From NCBI GenBank assembly GCA_963457535.1, contig OY734803.1:1054001-1118000 (forward strand): a stretch of 64,000 nucleotides of DNA, given 5' to 3'. This DNA comes from JAHRAW01 sp028066695 (GTDB lineage Bacteria > Pseudomonadota > Gammaproteobacteria > Arenicellales > Poriferihabitantaceae). Below, in pieces: positions 1-19,952 of the stretch; position 1 is the stretch's first letter; each line of letters opens with the position of its first letter. A program made the translations under genes and the position numbers. The notes beneath the pieces are model-generated. The model saw nothing but the letters and a program-made list of their open reading frames with translations. It did no database searches and was not told where the DNA came from.

Positions 1-683
1 GGAGTTTTCGCGTCGCTTTTCGGCGCGCCCGCTTTGGTCTTTTTGTTCTTCACCGACGGGCGAATGATCACATCGTCGCCGCGCGCGCCGGGAATGGAGC
101 CGCTGATGAGCAGCAAATTTCGCGCGGCGTCTACGCGCAGCACTTCCAGCCCCTGCTGCACGCGGCGGCGCGCGCCCATGTGTCCGGCCATTTTCTTTCC
201 CTTAAAAACGCGCCCGGGATCCTGCGCGTTGCCGATGGAGCCGCCGAGGCGGTGCGCCTTGGAATTGCCGTGCGTGGCGCGCCCGCCGCGAAAGCCGTGG
301 CGTTTTATGACGCCGGCGAAACCCTTGCCGATGCTGCGGCCGGTCACATCCACCTTTTGCCCGGCGCTGAAAATTTCCACGGTCAATTCGGCACCGGCCG
401 CGTGTTCGGACGGCGCGCCCAGCCGAAACTCCCAGACGCCGCGGCCCGGCTCCACGCCGGCGCGCGCAAAGTGCCCGCGCATGGCGCGGCCGACGCGGCC
501 CGCGCGGCGGCTGCCGGCGGTTACCTGCACCGCATCGTAACCGTCGGTCGCGCCGGTTTTGACCTGGGTCACGCGGTTGGGCGAAGCCTCCACCACGCTC
601 ACCGGCCGCGACGCGCCCTCTTCGGTGAAGATGCGGGTCATGCCGACTTTTTTGCCGACCAGTCCGAGTGACAGGTTGTTCAT
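1..683 (-). CDS. rplC: 50S ribosomal protein L3 (3' end outside window)
   Basis: Large-subunit protein L3 binds 23S rRNA close to the peptidyl-transferase centre and nucleates 50S assembly. The 227 visible residues start MNNLSLGLVGKKVGMTRI and contain the HRLGGSIG loop and GKKMAGHMG. They include the glutamine (in NAQDPGR) that PrmB methylates in E. coli. The start at 683 matches the family N-terminus. The gene follows rpsJ by 16 bases as the second gene of the S10 operon. It has no stop inside the window; the reading frame leaves the left edge in a lysine- and alanine-rich tail, so the C-terminus is unknown. Confidence 0.95.
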   Translation of the reverse strand, partial: MNNLSLGLVGKKVGMTRIFTEEGASRPVSVVEASPNRVTQVKTGATDGYDAVQVTAGSRRAGRVGRAMRGHFARAGVEPGRGVWEFRLGAPSEHAAGAELTVEIFSAGQKVDVTGRSIGKGFAGVIKRHGFRGGRATHGNSKAHRLGGSIGNAQDPGRVFKGKKMAGHMGARRRVQQGLEVLRVDAARNLLLISGSIPGARGDDVIIRPSVKNKKTKAGAPKSDAKT

Positions 684-699
684 GTTCGCGCGCCCGGCC

Positions 700-1011
700 T
701 CAGTTGAGTTTGATCTCGACATCCACGCCGGCCGCCAGGTCCAGTTTCATCAGCGCGTCCACGGTTTTGTCGGTGGGTTCCACAATTTCCAAAATGCGCT
801 TGTGCGTGCGAATTTCAAACTGGTCGCGCGCGGTTTTGTTGGCGTGCGGCGAGCGCAGCAGGGTGTGCTTCTCGATCTTGGTCGGGAGCGGAATGGGGCC
901 CATGACGAGCGCGCCGGTGCGGCGCGCGGTGTCGATGATCTCGCGCGCCGAGCGGTCGATGGTTTTGTGATCGAACGCTTTCAGGCTGATGCGGATTTTC
1001 TGGCTGTCCAT
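700..1011 (-). CDS. rpsJ: 30S ribosomal protein S10 (NusE)
   Basis: S10 sits in the head of the 30S subunit and, as NusE, also bridges NusG to the ribosome in antitermination complexes. The 103-residue protein has the exact family length. It starts MDSQKIRISLKAFDHKTID and contains TGALVMGPIPLPT and LLRSPHANK, the hallmark of the NusB-binding loop region. It lies 38 bases after tuf and 16 bases before rplC, the usual junction of the str and S10 operons in gammaproteobacteria. No separate promoter stands out in the short gap, so read-through from the str operon is likely. Confidence 0.98.
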   Translation of the reverse strand: MDSQKIRISLKAFDHKTIDRSAREIIDTARRTGALVMGPIPLPTKIEKHTLLRSPHANKTARDQFEIRTHKRILEIVEPTDKTVDALMKLDLAAGVDVEIKLN

Positions 1012-1049
1012 CGTTGCTCCCGGATTGGCTTGCGCTTGCGAACGGGGCC

Positions 1050-2240
<1,191 letters not shown>

Positions 2241-2271
2241 GAGTGTCTCCGGGACGATGAATGAATCGGGT

Positions 2272-4365
<2,094 letters not shown>

Positions 4366-4402
4366 TTTAATTGCTCACTGAAAGGAGATGGTCAAACCGC
4401 GC

Positions 4403-4873
4403 CTAGAAGCGGTAATGCGAAAACGCGCGGTTGGCTTCCGCCATCTTGTGCACGTCTTCGCGGCGTTTGAACGCGCTGCCGCGCTCTTCGGAGGCGTCAA
4501 TCAATTCGCCGGCGAGGCGCGCGGTCATGGATTTCTCGCCGCGTTTGCGCGCGGCCTCCACCAGCCAGCGCATGGCCAGCGCGAGTTGCCGGTTCGGCCG
4601 CACTTCCACCGGCACCTGGTAGGTGGCGCCGCCGACGCGGCGGCTTTTCACTTCCACGCCGGGGCTGACCTTCTCGAGCGCGTCGTTGAACACGCCGAGC
4701 GGCTCGTTCTTGCCGCGCTCTTTGATGATGTCGAGCGCGTCATAGAGAATCTTTTCAGCGATGGATTTTTTGCCGTTGTGCATCATGATGTTGATGAATT
4801 TCGCCACGGTGCGGTCGTGATACTTCGGGTCGGGAAGAATGTCCCGCTTCGGCACTTCGCGTCGTCGTGGCAT
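4403..4873 (-). CDS. rpsG: 30S ribosomal protein S7
   Basis: S7 nucleates the 30S head by binding the 3' major domain of 16S rRNA and, in E. coli, is the translational repressor of the str operon. The 156-residue protein starts MPRRREVPKRDILPDPKY and contains VAKFINIMMHNGKKS, both typical of the family. The frame is open upstream, but the conserved N-terminus sets the start at 4873, 16 bases after rpsL. The 37-base gap to fusA is where S7 would bind its mRNA target if E. coli-type regulation applies; I did not test that fold. Confidence 0.97.
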   Translation of the reverse strand: MPRRREVPKRDILPDPKYHDRTVAKFINIMMHNGKKSIAEKILYDALDIIKERGKNEPLGVFNDALEKVSPGVEVKSRRVGGATYQVPVEVRPNRQLALAMRWLVEAARKRGEKSMTARLAGELIDASEERGSAFKRREDVHKMAEANRAFSHYRF

Positions 4874-4889
4874 TTTTTTTAGTCCCGGG

Positions 4890-5264
4890 TCAGGATTTCG
4901 GGCGCTTCGCGCCGTATTTGGAGCGTCCCTGGCGGCGGTCGGCGACGCCGGAGGTGTCAAGCGCGCCGCGCACCGCGTGGTAGCGCACGCCGGGCAAATC
5001 TTTGACGCGGCCGCCGCGCAGCAGCACGACCGAGTGCTCCTGCAGGTTGTGCCCTTCGCCGCCGATGTAGGTGGTCACCTCAAATCCGTTGGTCAGGCGC
5101 ACGCGCGCGACCTTGCGTAGCGCCGAGTTGGGCTTTTTCGGGGTGGTCGTATAGACGCGCGTGCACACGCCGCGCTTTTGCGGGCAGGACTGCAGCGCAG
5201 GGACGTTGGATTTCTTCACCTGCTTTTTGCGCGAATTTCGGACCAGTTGGTTCAGGGTCGGCAT
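4890..5264 (-). CDS. rpsL: 30S ribosomal protein S12
   Basis: S12 lies at the decoding centre and controls translational accuracy. The 124-residue protein has the family length and start (MPTLNQLVRNSRKK). The two streptomycin-determining lysines are wild type, in TTTPKKPNSALR (K42/K43) and GGRVKDLPGVR (K87/K88). The Asp methylthiolated by RimO in other bacteria lies in the same RVKDLPG segment. It is the first gene of the str operon, about 80 bases downstream of a strong promoter at 5341-5369. The longer upstream open frame is GC-driven and not supported. Confidence 0.98.
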   Translation of the reverse strand: MPTLNQLVRNSRKKQVKKSNVPALQSCPQKRGVCTRVYTTTPKKPNSALRKVARVRLTNGFEVTTYIGGEGHNLQEHSVVLLRGGRVKDLPGVRYHAVRGALDTSGVADRRQGRSKYGAKRPKS

Positions 5265-5340
5265 GTTCGGGTTCGGTTCGGTTGCGGCAAGCGGCGGCGG
5301 GCGGGAAATACCCGCCGCGCCACTTTTTGCGGGGGCGCGT

Positions 5341-5369
5341 ATTTTATGCGAAATCGGCGCGTCCGTCAA
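5341..5369 (-). promoter_or_regulatory. sigma-70 promoter of the str operon
   Basis: Read on the minus strand, the site is TTGACG (5364-5369), a 17-base spacer and TAAAAT (5341-5346). A GC-rich discriminator (ACGCGCCCCC) follows, as is common at growth-rate and ppGpp-controlled ribosomal promoters. The predicted start lies near 5334, about 70 bases before rpsL. The leader between contains a GC-rich inverted repeat around 5297-5318 with no T-run. Confidence 0.8.
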
Positions 5370-5436
5370 GCGCGACGCGGAAAAAAAGCGAAAATATCCG
5401 CAGAAAATAGCCGGAGAAACACGGGACGGGGAAATG

Positions 5437-5502
5437 CAAAAAATTCCCCGGAAAACCCCGAAATCCGCCAAAACCTGCGGAAAATCGGGGAAACCGGGGA
5501 AT
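5437..5502 (-). terminator. long intrinsic terminator after rpoC
   Basis: On the minus strand, ATTCCCCGG (5494-5502) pairs with CCGGGGAAT (5443-5451). Inside that, CCCCGA pairs with TCGGGG and CCGC pairs with GCGG around an eight-base loop. A run of six T (5438-5443) follows the stem. It lies 43 bases after the rpoC stop and upstream of the str promoter, so it separates the rpo and str transcripts. The rest of 5380-5540 contains short G-rich direct repeats (TTTCAGGGA) that I could not assign. Confidence 0.8.
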
Positions 5503-5544
5503 TTCAGGGAGATTTCAGGGAATTTCGGCGGAAATTCCGAAAAA

Positions 5545-14363
<8,819 letters not shown>

Positions 14364-14471
14364 GTCGGTTTCGGTGGTCGTGTCGGGTGGTCGGGTTCGG
14401 CGGCAAAACGCCCGCGCGCAACCGCGGGCCGGGGCGGTCCGGGCAAGCCGGAAACCGCCCGCGCGCGCCCG

Positions 14472-14852
14472 CTATTTCACCTCGGCCGACCCGCCGGCGG
14501 CTTCAATCTGCTTCTTGAATTTCTCGGCGTCTTCTTTGTTGACGCCTTCTTTCAGCGGTTTCGGCGCGGATTCCACCAGGTCTTTCGCCTCTTTCAGGCC
14601 GAGCCCGGTGATCGCGCGCACTTCTTTGATCACGCCGACTTTTTTGTCGCCGAAACCGGTCAGCACCAGCGTGAATTCGGTTTGCTCTTCGGCCTCGGCG
14701 CCGCCGCCGGCCGCGGCCGGCGCGGCCGCAACGGCGACCGGCGCGGCCGCCGATACGCCGAATTTCTCTTCCATGTCCTTAATCAGTTCGGACAGGTCGA
14801 GCACCGACATCTCGGCGATGCCGTCGAGGATCTCTTGTTTGCTTAAAGCCAT
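14472..14852 (-). CDS. rplL: 50S ribosomal protein L7/L12
   Basis: This dimeric stalk protein recruits and activates translational GTPases. The 126-residue protein has the N-terminal dimerisation helix (MALSKQEILDGIAEMSVLDL), an alanine/proline-type hinge rich in A, G and V (about 35-52), and the factor-binding C-terminal domain with GLGLKEAKDLVESAPKPL. It follows rplJ by 61 bases. In most bacteria the rplJL pair is made at 1:4 through translational coupling and L10 autoregulation; no specific signal was checked here. Confidence 0.97.
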   Translation of the reverse strand: MALSKQEILDGIAEMSVLDLSELIKDMEEKFGVSAAAPVAVAAAPAAAGGGAEAEEQTEFTLVLTGFGDKKVGVIKEVRAITGLGLKEAKDLVESAPKPLKEGVNKEDAEKFKKQIEAAGGSAEVK

Positions 14853-14913
14853 GATGGTCTCCTAATCAACAAATTGAATTGAAATTGGGTTGGTTGGAAA
14901 AGTGCCGCGCAAA

Positions 14914-15468
14914 TTACGCGGCGGCGTCTGCGCCGCTTTTCGCGCCGCTTTTGGATTTTGAATCGGCGACCGCGGAAAGCACGCGCACAAAACGCGCCGG
15001 AATTTCCGCGAGCGTAGACGCAAACTGCTGCGCCGGCGCGCGCATCGCCCCGGCGAGTTTCGCCAGCAATTCTTCGCGGCCCGGCAGTTTCGCCAGCGCG
15101 CCGATGGTGCGCCGGTCGATCAGCGCGCCGTCCATCGCGCCGGCGGTGATTTTCAGGTGGTCGTGCTCGGCCGCGAAATCCGCCATGACTTTGGCGACCG
15201 CGACCGGGTCTTCCGACGCCGAAAAAATCACCGGGCCGGCGAAACTCTCTTTCAGGCAGGCGAAATCGGAGCCGTCCACCACGCGTTTTGCAAGGCTGTT
15301 TTTGAGCACCTTGATCCACACGCCGCGCTCGCGCGCTTGGGTGCGAAGTTCGGTCATTTGCTCCACGGTCAGCCCGCGGTATTCGGCGAGCACACCGGCG
15401 CGCGAGCGCGCGAGCGCGGCCTCGGCCTCGCCGACCAGGGTTTTTTTCTGTTCAAAACTCAGGCTCAT
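14914..15468 (-). CDS. rplJ: 50S ribosomal protein L10
   Basis: L10 anchors the L7/L12 dimers to 23S rRNA at the base of the stalk. The 184-residue protein starts MSLSFEQKKTLVGEAEAAL and contains EYRGLTVEQMTELRTQAR and VLKNSLAKRV, the conserved rRNA-binding part. Its C-terminal helix region is alanine-rich (SKSGAKSGADAAA) and a little longer than in E. coli (165 residues). It lies 14 bases after rplA and 61 bases before rplL, and is likely the translational repressor of its own operon by family precedent. Confidence 0.97.
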   Translation of the reverse strand: MSLSFEQKKTLVGEAEAALARSRAGVLAEYRGLTVEQMTELRTQARERGVWIKVLKNSLAKRVVDGSDFACLKESFAGPVIFSASEDPVAVAKVMADFAAEHDHLKITAGAMDGALIDRRTIGALAKLPGREELLAKLAGAMRAPAQQFASTLAEIPARFVRVLSAVADSKSKSGAKSGADAAA

Positions 15469-15482
15469 TTGCGCGCTCCGAA

Positions 15483-16178
15483 TCAGCGAATCGCCTCAAT
15501 GCTGGCGCGGTCGACTTTGACGCCGGGCCCCATTGTGCTGGACAGCGAGACGCGGCGAATATACTGCCCTTTGGACGCGGCCGGTTTTGATTTGACCAGC
15601 GCGGTCACCAGCGCGTTCAAATTTTCGGCGAGCGCCCCGGGCTCGAAAGATGCCTTGCCGATCGGGCAGTGAATCAGGCCGGCTTTGTCAATGCGAAACC
15701 GCACCTGCCCGGACTTCGCGTCTTTGACCGCCTTGCCGACATCGTCGGTAACGCTGCCGACGCGCGGGTTCGGCATCAGGCCGCGCGGGCCGAGAATCTG
15801 CCCGAGTTGCCCGACCACGCGCATCGCCGACGGCGCGGCGATGCAAAGGTCAAAGTCAATCTGCCCTTTCTTGACATTCTCGGCGAGGTCTTCCAGCCCG
15901 ACCAAATCGGCGCCGGCGGCGCGCGCGGCCTCGGCCGCTTCGCCGTCGGCGAACACCGCGACGCGCACGGTGCGGCCGGTGCCGCGCGGCAGCAACGCGG
16001 CGCCGCGCACATTTTGGTCGGAGCGCTTGGCGTTGACGCCGAGGTTGACGGCCGCGTCCACCGACTCGTCAAATTTGACCGAGGCCATTTCTTTGACCAG
16101 CGCGACCGCCTGCTCAAGCGGGTAGGTTTTTTCGCGGTCCAATTTTTCCGCGGCCGCGCGCATGCGTTTTCCGCTCAT
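15483..16178 (-). CDS. rplA: 50S ribosomal protein L1
   Basis: L1 forms the mobile L1 stalk that helps release E-site tRNA and represses the rplKA mRNA in E. coli. The 231-residue protein has the family length and the core ILGPRGLMPNPRVGSVT. It starts MSGKRMRAAAEKLDRE, with the start overlapping the rplK stop by four bases (ATGA), which suggests translational coupling. It is followed by rplJ after 14 bases. No unusual residues were seen. Confidence 0.98.
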   Translation of the reverse strand: MSGKRMRAAAEKLDREKTYPLEQAVALVKEMASVKFDESVDAAVNLGVNAKRSDQNVRGAALLPRGTGRTVRVAVFADGEAAEAARAAGADLVGLEDLAENVKKGQIDFDLCIAAPSAMRVVGQLGQILGPRGLMPNPRVGSVTDDVGKAVKDAKSGQVRFRIDKAGLIHCPIGKASFEPGALAENLNALVTALVKSKPAASKGQYIRRVSLSSTMGPGVKVDRASIEAIR

Positions 16179-16660
16179 GCCGCCGCTCCCGCGGCTTTCG
16201 CCGCGCTGCTTTCGCCGCCGCTACTCTGGCCCGGCTGCTCCACATCTATACCCATGCTGCGCGCGCTGCCGGCGATGATGCGCATCGCGCGCTCGATTTC
16301 ATACGCGTTCAGGTCGGGCTGCTTGGCGCGCGCGATCTCCTCCAGTTGCGCGCGCGTTACCACGCCCTTTTTGTCGCGGTTCGGCGTGGCGCTGCCTTTG
16401 TCAATGCCGAGCGCTTTTTTCAGCAGCACCGAAGCCGGCGGCGTTTTTTTGATGAAGATGAAACTTTTGTCGGCATACACCGTGATCACCACCGGCACCG
16501 GCACGCCCTTTTCCATGCCGGCGGTCTCGGCGTTGAACGCCTTGCAAAAATCCATGATGTTCAGGCCGTGCTGGCCGAGCGCGGGCCCGACCGGCGGGCT
16601 CGGCTGCGCTTCGCCGGCCGGAATCTGCAGGCGGATGTAGGATTCAATTTTCTTTGCCAT
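16175..16660 (-). CDS. rplK: 50S ribosomal protein L11
   Basis: L11 lies at the GTPase-associated centre and is needed for RelA sensing of uncharged tRNA. The 161-residue protein starts MAKKIESYIRLQIPAGEAQ followed by PSPPVGPALGQHGLN, the thiostrepton-region signature. The C-terminal rRNA-binding domain includes GSARSMGIDVE. It is longer than the usual 142 residues because of a small polar/alanine tail (GQSSGGESSAAKAAGAAA). It overlaps rplA by four bases and lies nine bases after nusG. Confidence 0.97.
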   Translation of the reverse strand: MAKKIESYIRLQIPAGEAQPSPPVGPALGQHGLNIMDFCKAFNAETAGMEKGVPVPVVITVYADKSFIFIKKTPPASVLLKKALGIDKGSATPNRDKKGVVTRAQLEEIARAKQPDLNAYEIERAMRIIAGSARSMGIDVEQPGQSSGGESSAAKAAGAAA

Positions 16661-16669
16661 GATGTTTTC

Positions 16670-17257
16670 TCAGGCTTTCGCCACCTGGGTGAAATCCAGT
16701 TCCACCGGCGTGGAACGGCCGAAGATGGTGACCGAGACGCGCAGTTTCGCCTTCTCAAAATTTGCCTCTTCCACGGTGCCGTTGAACTCGGCGAACGGGC
16801 CGTCGACGATGCGCACCAATTCGCCGGGGGCGAAGGTGAATTTCAGTTTCGGTTTGTCGGCGCTGTCGGAGATTTGCTGGATGATTTCCTCGGCCTCGCG
16901 GTCGCTGATGGGCATCGGGCGCGTGCCGCTGCCGCCGATGAAGCCGGACACTTTCGGCACGCCTTTGACCAGATGCCAGGTCTCGTCGGTCATGCGCATG
17001 TGCACCAGCACATAGCCCGGAAAAAATTTGCGCTCGCTGGTGCGCCGCTGGCCGCCTTTCAACTCGACCACTTCTTCGGTCGGCACCAGAATCTCGCCGA
17101 AATCATCCTGCATGTTTTTGCGCTGAATGATCTCGCCGAGCGACTGCTTGACGATTTTTTCAAAGCCCGAATAGGCCTGCACCACATACCAGCGCATCGG
17201 CGTTTTTTCGGGCGCGGGCGCGGCGGCCTGCGCGGCGGATTCGGTCATGCTCATCAT
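16670..17257 (-). CDS. nusG: transcription elongation/antitermination factor NusG
   Basis: NusG binds the beta' clamp to reduce pausing and, through its KOW domain, links to Rho or ribosomal S10. The 195-residue protein has an NGN domain starting MRWYVVQAYSGFEK and containing FFPGYVLVHM, and a C-terminal KOW domain with FAPGELVRIVDGPFAEFNG. About 25 residues precede MRWYVV and are alanine-rich and poorly conserved. In-frame ATGs occur at 17257, 17254 and 17248; the first is listed because it sits five bases after the secE stop. Transcription continues into rplK. Confidence 0.96.
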   Translation of the reverse strand: MMSMTESAAQAAAPAPEKTPMRWYVVQAYSGFEKIVKQSLGEIIQRKNMQDDFGEILVPTEEVVELKGGQRRTSERKFFPGYVLVHMRMTDETWHLVKGVPKVSGFIGGSGTRPMPISDREAEEIIQQISDSADKPKLKFTFAPGELVRIVDGPFAEFNGTVEEANFEKAKLRVSVTIFGRSTPVELDFTQVAKA

Positions 17258-17262
17258 GATGT

Positions 17263-17559
17263 TCAACTCACACCGAGGATCAGGTCGTAGATGCCGAAAA
17301 ACGACAGCGAGTCGAGCAACCACAGATACAGCCCGAACGCGATGACCATCAGCACCACCACGCCGGTGACCTGCATCGCCTCGCGGCGGCTCGGCCACAC
17401 CATTTTTTGGCGCTCTATGTTGGCGCCCTTGGCGAACAGCACCGCCGAGCGGCCGACTTCGGTGGTCAGCGCGATCAGCGCGGCGACCACCACGCCGCCG
17501 AGCACCACGCCGACGCGCGCGACCTGCAGCCAGTCGCCAAACTGGTAGTAGGCGCCCAC
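17263..17559 (-). CDS. secE: preprotein translocase subunit SecE
   Basis: SecE clamps the SecY channel in the inner membrane. The listed 98-residue form has two clear membrane segments (about 15-32 and 63-85) and the conserved cytoplasmic motif KMVWPSRREAM between them. The GTG at 17559 is the only canonical start codon in frame. However, coding similarity to three-segment SecE proteins continues upstream (DNLKLLLSGLVIAAAVGAYY back to about 17604), giving a first membrane helix with no ATG, GTG or TTG. The true start may be the ATA at 17607, or a base may be wrong. The gene follows tRNA-Trp and precedes nusG. Confidence 0.9.
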   Translation of the reverse strand: MGAYYQFGDWLQVARVGVVLGGVVVAALIALTTEVGRSAVLFAKGANIERQKMVWPSRREAMQVTGVVVLMVIAFGLYLWLLDSLSFFGIYDLILGVS

Positions 17560-17626
17560 GGCGGCGGCGATGACCAGCCCGGAGAGAAGGAGTTTGAGGT
17601 TGTCTATGACCGCAGCGCCCCCGCGC

Positions 17627-17702
<76 letters not shown>

Positions 17703-17755
17703 AAATGCCGGCCGGTCGACCGGCGCGGTTGCGTTGTTTTGCATCGGATGCATTC

Positions 17756-18946
17756 TCAGGCGATCACCTTGGACACCACGCCCGCGCCAACGGTGCGGCC
17801 GCCCTCGCGAATCGCAAAGCGCAAGCCCTCCTCCATCGCAATCGGAGCAATCAACTCCGCCGTCAAACCGACGTTGTCTCCGGGCATCACCATCTCCGTG
17901 CCCTTCGGCAACTCCACCGCCCCGGTCACATCGGTCGTGCGAAAGTAAAACTGCGGACGATAGCCCTTGAAAAACGGCGTGTGACGGCCGCCTTCCTCCT
18001 TCGCCAGAATGTACACCTCCGACTCAAACTTGGTGTGCGGCGTGATGGATTTCGGCTTGGCCAATACCTGACCGCGCTCCACTTGCTCGCGCTTGGTGCC
18101 GCGAAGCAGGACGCCGACATTGTCGCCGGCGCGGCCCTCGTCCAGCAATTTGCGGAACATCTCCACTCCGGTGCAGGTCGTGTTCGGCGTCTCGCGGATG
18201 CCGACCACCGCCAGTTCATCACCGACTTTCACCACGCCGCGCTCAATCCGGCCGGTGACCACGGTGCCGCGGCCGGAAATGGAGAACACGTCCTCCACCG
18301 GCATCAAAAAGTCCCCGTCCACCGCGCGCTCCGGCTCGGGAATGAAACTGTCCAGGGCCTCGGCCAGTTTTTCAATGGAAGCGGCGCCGAGGTCGCCTTC
18401 CTTGCCTTCCAATGCCTGCAGCGCGGAGCCGGTGATGATCGGGGTCTTGTCGCCGGGGAAGTCATACTTGTCCAGCAACTCGCGAACCTCAATCTCCACC
18501 AGTTCCAGCAATTCGGCGTCGTCCACCGCGTCCGCTTTGTTCAGGAACACCACGATGTACGGGACGCCGACCTGCCGCGCCAGCAGAATGTGCTCGCGCG
18601 TTTGCGGCATTGCGCCATCGGCGGCTGACACCACCAGAATCGCGCCGTCCATTTGCGCCGCGCCGGTGATCATGTTCTTCACATAGTCGGCGTGGCCCGG
18701 GCAGTCCACATGCGCGTAGTGGCGAGACGCGGTCTCGTATTCCACATGCGCGGTCGCAATCGTGATGCCGCGCTCGCGCTCCTCGGGGGCGTTGTCGATC
18801 TCCTCAAACGCCTTCGCCGCGCCGCCATGTTTCGCCGACAGCACACGCGTCAGCGCCGCGGTCAGCGTGGTCTTGCCGTGGTCTACATGACCTATCGTGC
18901 CGACATTAATGTGCGGCTTGGTGCGCTCAAATTTTTCTTTGGACAT
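17756..18946 (-). CDS. tufB: elongation factor Tu, tRNA-linked copy
   Basis: This is a second complete EF-Tu gene of 396 residues with the same GTPase motifs as the copy at 1050-2240. Reading the two translations side by side I find no amino-acid difference; silent DNA changes are scattered and the flanks are unrelated. It lies directly downstream of thrU-tyrU-glyT-thrT, the exact E. coli tufB setting, so it is likely co-transcribed with the tRNAs. The gap to tRNA-Trp is about 53 bases. Confidence 0.98.
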   Translation of the reverse strand: MSKEKFERTKPHINVGTIGHVDHGKTTLTAALTRVLSAKHGGAAKAFEEIDNAPEERERGITIATAHVEYETASRHYAHVDCPGHADYVKNMITGAAQMDGAILVVSAADGAMPQTREHILLARQVGVPYIVVFLNKADAVDDAELLELVEIEVRELLDKYDFPGDKTPIITGSALQALEGKEGDLGAASIEKLAEALDSFIPEPERAVDGDFLMPVEDVFSISGRGTVVTGRIERGVVKVGDELAVVGIRETPNTTCTGVEMFRKLLDEGRAGDNVGVLLRGTKREQVERGQVLAKPKSITPHTKFESEVYILAKEEGGRHTPFFKGYRPQFYFRTTDVTGAVELPKGTEMVMPGDNVGLTAELIAPIAMEEGLRFAIREGGRTVGAGVVSKVIA

Positions 18947-19026
18947 GATGTTTCAATCTCTGTCGAATCTATTGACAATATCGGCGGCGGCGCGCGCAAC
19001 CGACTGCGAAATTTTCGCCCGTCCGG

Positions 19027-19099
<73 letters not shown>

Positions 19100-19221
19100 G
19101 CTCGGGCGACGGTCACTGACATGTACCAACTCATTTCTCCCGCCAATTTCCGCGACACAACATTCACATCTAAAACTTCACCGCTATTTCACCGCTTCAC
19201 AATCTTTTCTCGGCCCGCCGG

Positions 19222-19293
19222 AGCGGGTGATGGGAATCGAACCCACATCATCAGCTTGGAAGGCTGAGGTTCTGACCATTGAACTACACCCGC
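19222..19293 (-). tRNA. glyT: tRNA-Gly (TCC anticodon)
   Basis: This is a 72-base cloverleaf on the minus strand: acceptor GCGGGTG/CACCCGC, anticodon loop CTTCCAA with anticodon TCC, T loop TTCGATT and discriminator T as usual for glycine. The genome does not encode the final CCA here (CCG follows). It sits between tRNA-Tyr and tRNA-Thr(GGT), the same order as in E. coli. Confidence 0.96.
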
Positions 19294-19318
19294 CTGCCCG
19301 CTTCGCCGCCTCCACCGA

Positions 19319-19403
19319 TGGTGGAGGGGGGAGGATTCGAACCTCCGAAGGCTGAGCCAGCAGATTTACAGTCTGCCCCCTTTGACCGCTCGGGAACCCC
19401 TCC
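19319..19403 (-). tRNA. tyrU: tRNA-Tyr (GTA anticodon)
   Basis: This is an 85-base class II tRNA on the minus strand: acceptor GGAGGGG/CCCCTCC, anticodon loop CTGTAAA with anticodon GTA, a long variable arm (GCTGGCTCAGCC region), T loop TTCGAAT, discriminator A and an encoded CCA. It is the second tRNA of the cluster, 92 bases after the intron-containing tRNA-Thr. Confidence 0.96.
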
Positions 19404-19495
19404 GCAATCTGCCATCTGCAAACAGGTGATTATCGCCGAATTTTCATGCGTTGTCAATGGTGCGCGGCGCCGTTCGCCGTCAAAAACCCGAACAA

Positions 19496-19856
19496 TGGAG
19501 CCCGCAGAGGGACTCGAACCCACGACCTGCTGATTCATACCCGCCACCGTTTTCACGGCCCCGCGGCCGGCGCCGGGGGTTTGGGGTCTGGACTTTCTCT
19601 TCGCCATATCGCCGGGCATGTCATTTCTCGGGTCAAATTTGATGGATTTGGCATTGGGGCGACACAGGCGGGTGGTGTAAAGTCTCTACACTCCCCCCGC
19701 CGCGGCGGGGGTAGCACGGGATTGCCATTTTGACGGAACGACCAAGCGCGCCACCAACGAAGGTTTCCCCGTTTTAGCCACCTCCACTCCGCGAGTTTCC
19801 CCGCGAAGGTGCAACATTCACAAATCAGCTGCTCTCACCGGCTGAGCTATGCGGGC
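19496..19856 (-). tRNA. thrU: tRNA-Thr (TGT anticodon), split by a group I intron
   Basis: The 5' exon (19820-19856) gives acceptor GCCCGCA, D arm GCTC/GAGC, and the anticodon stem and loop up to GCTGATTTGT. The 3' exon (19496-19535) starts AATCAGCAGGTC and ends TGCGGGC-T-CCA. Joined, they form a 77-base cloverleaf with anticodon loop TTTGTAA (anticodon TGT) on stem GCTGA/TCAGC, close to E. coli thrU. One T-arm pair (50-64) is T-T. The position as first tRNA before Tyr-Gly-Thr(GGT)-tufB matches E. coli thrU exactly. Without splicing, the anticodon loop would be destroyed, so intron removal is required for function. Confidence 0.92.
19536..19819 (-). other. group I intron (284 bases) in tRNA-Thr(TGT)
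   Basis: The intron lies between anticodon base U36 and base 37. The 5' splice site follows a U that can pair as U-G with an internal guide GCA just inside the intron (P1 = UGU/GCA, three pairs, as short as in the Azoarcus tRNA-Ile intron). P2 is CTTCGCG/CGCGGAG around a GGGAAAC-type loop. The catalytic core is recognisable: GTGTAGAGACT (P7 5' strand, about 19681-19691) followed by ACACCACCC (P3), then AAGTCCAGACC (P7 3' strand, about 19585-19596). The last intron base is G, as required. There is no room for a homing endonuclease. The architecture resembles the small IC3-type introns of bacterial tRNAs. Confidence 0.88.
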
Positions 19857-19952
19857 AAATGGATCGGAAAAAAGACATTGTATTCAAAGGGTTGCATGGA
19901 AAAACGCGGACGAAATCGCTCGCGGCATGGCGCGAAGAGCAAAGGACGGCGG

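Noticed and set aside
5380..5540. Tandem-repeat or second CRISPR-like array in the rpoC-rpsL gap
   Set aside because: The G- and A-rich pieces are short and irregular, and most are explained by the arms of the long rpoC terminator.
19496..19856. Two unrelated tRNA fragments or a broken tRNA pseudogene
   Set aside because: The halves complement each other exactly in acceptor, anticodon stem and cluster position, and the DNA between them has group I intron core elements and correct splice-site bases.
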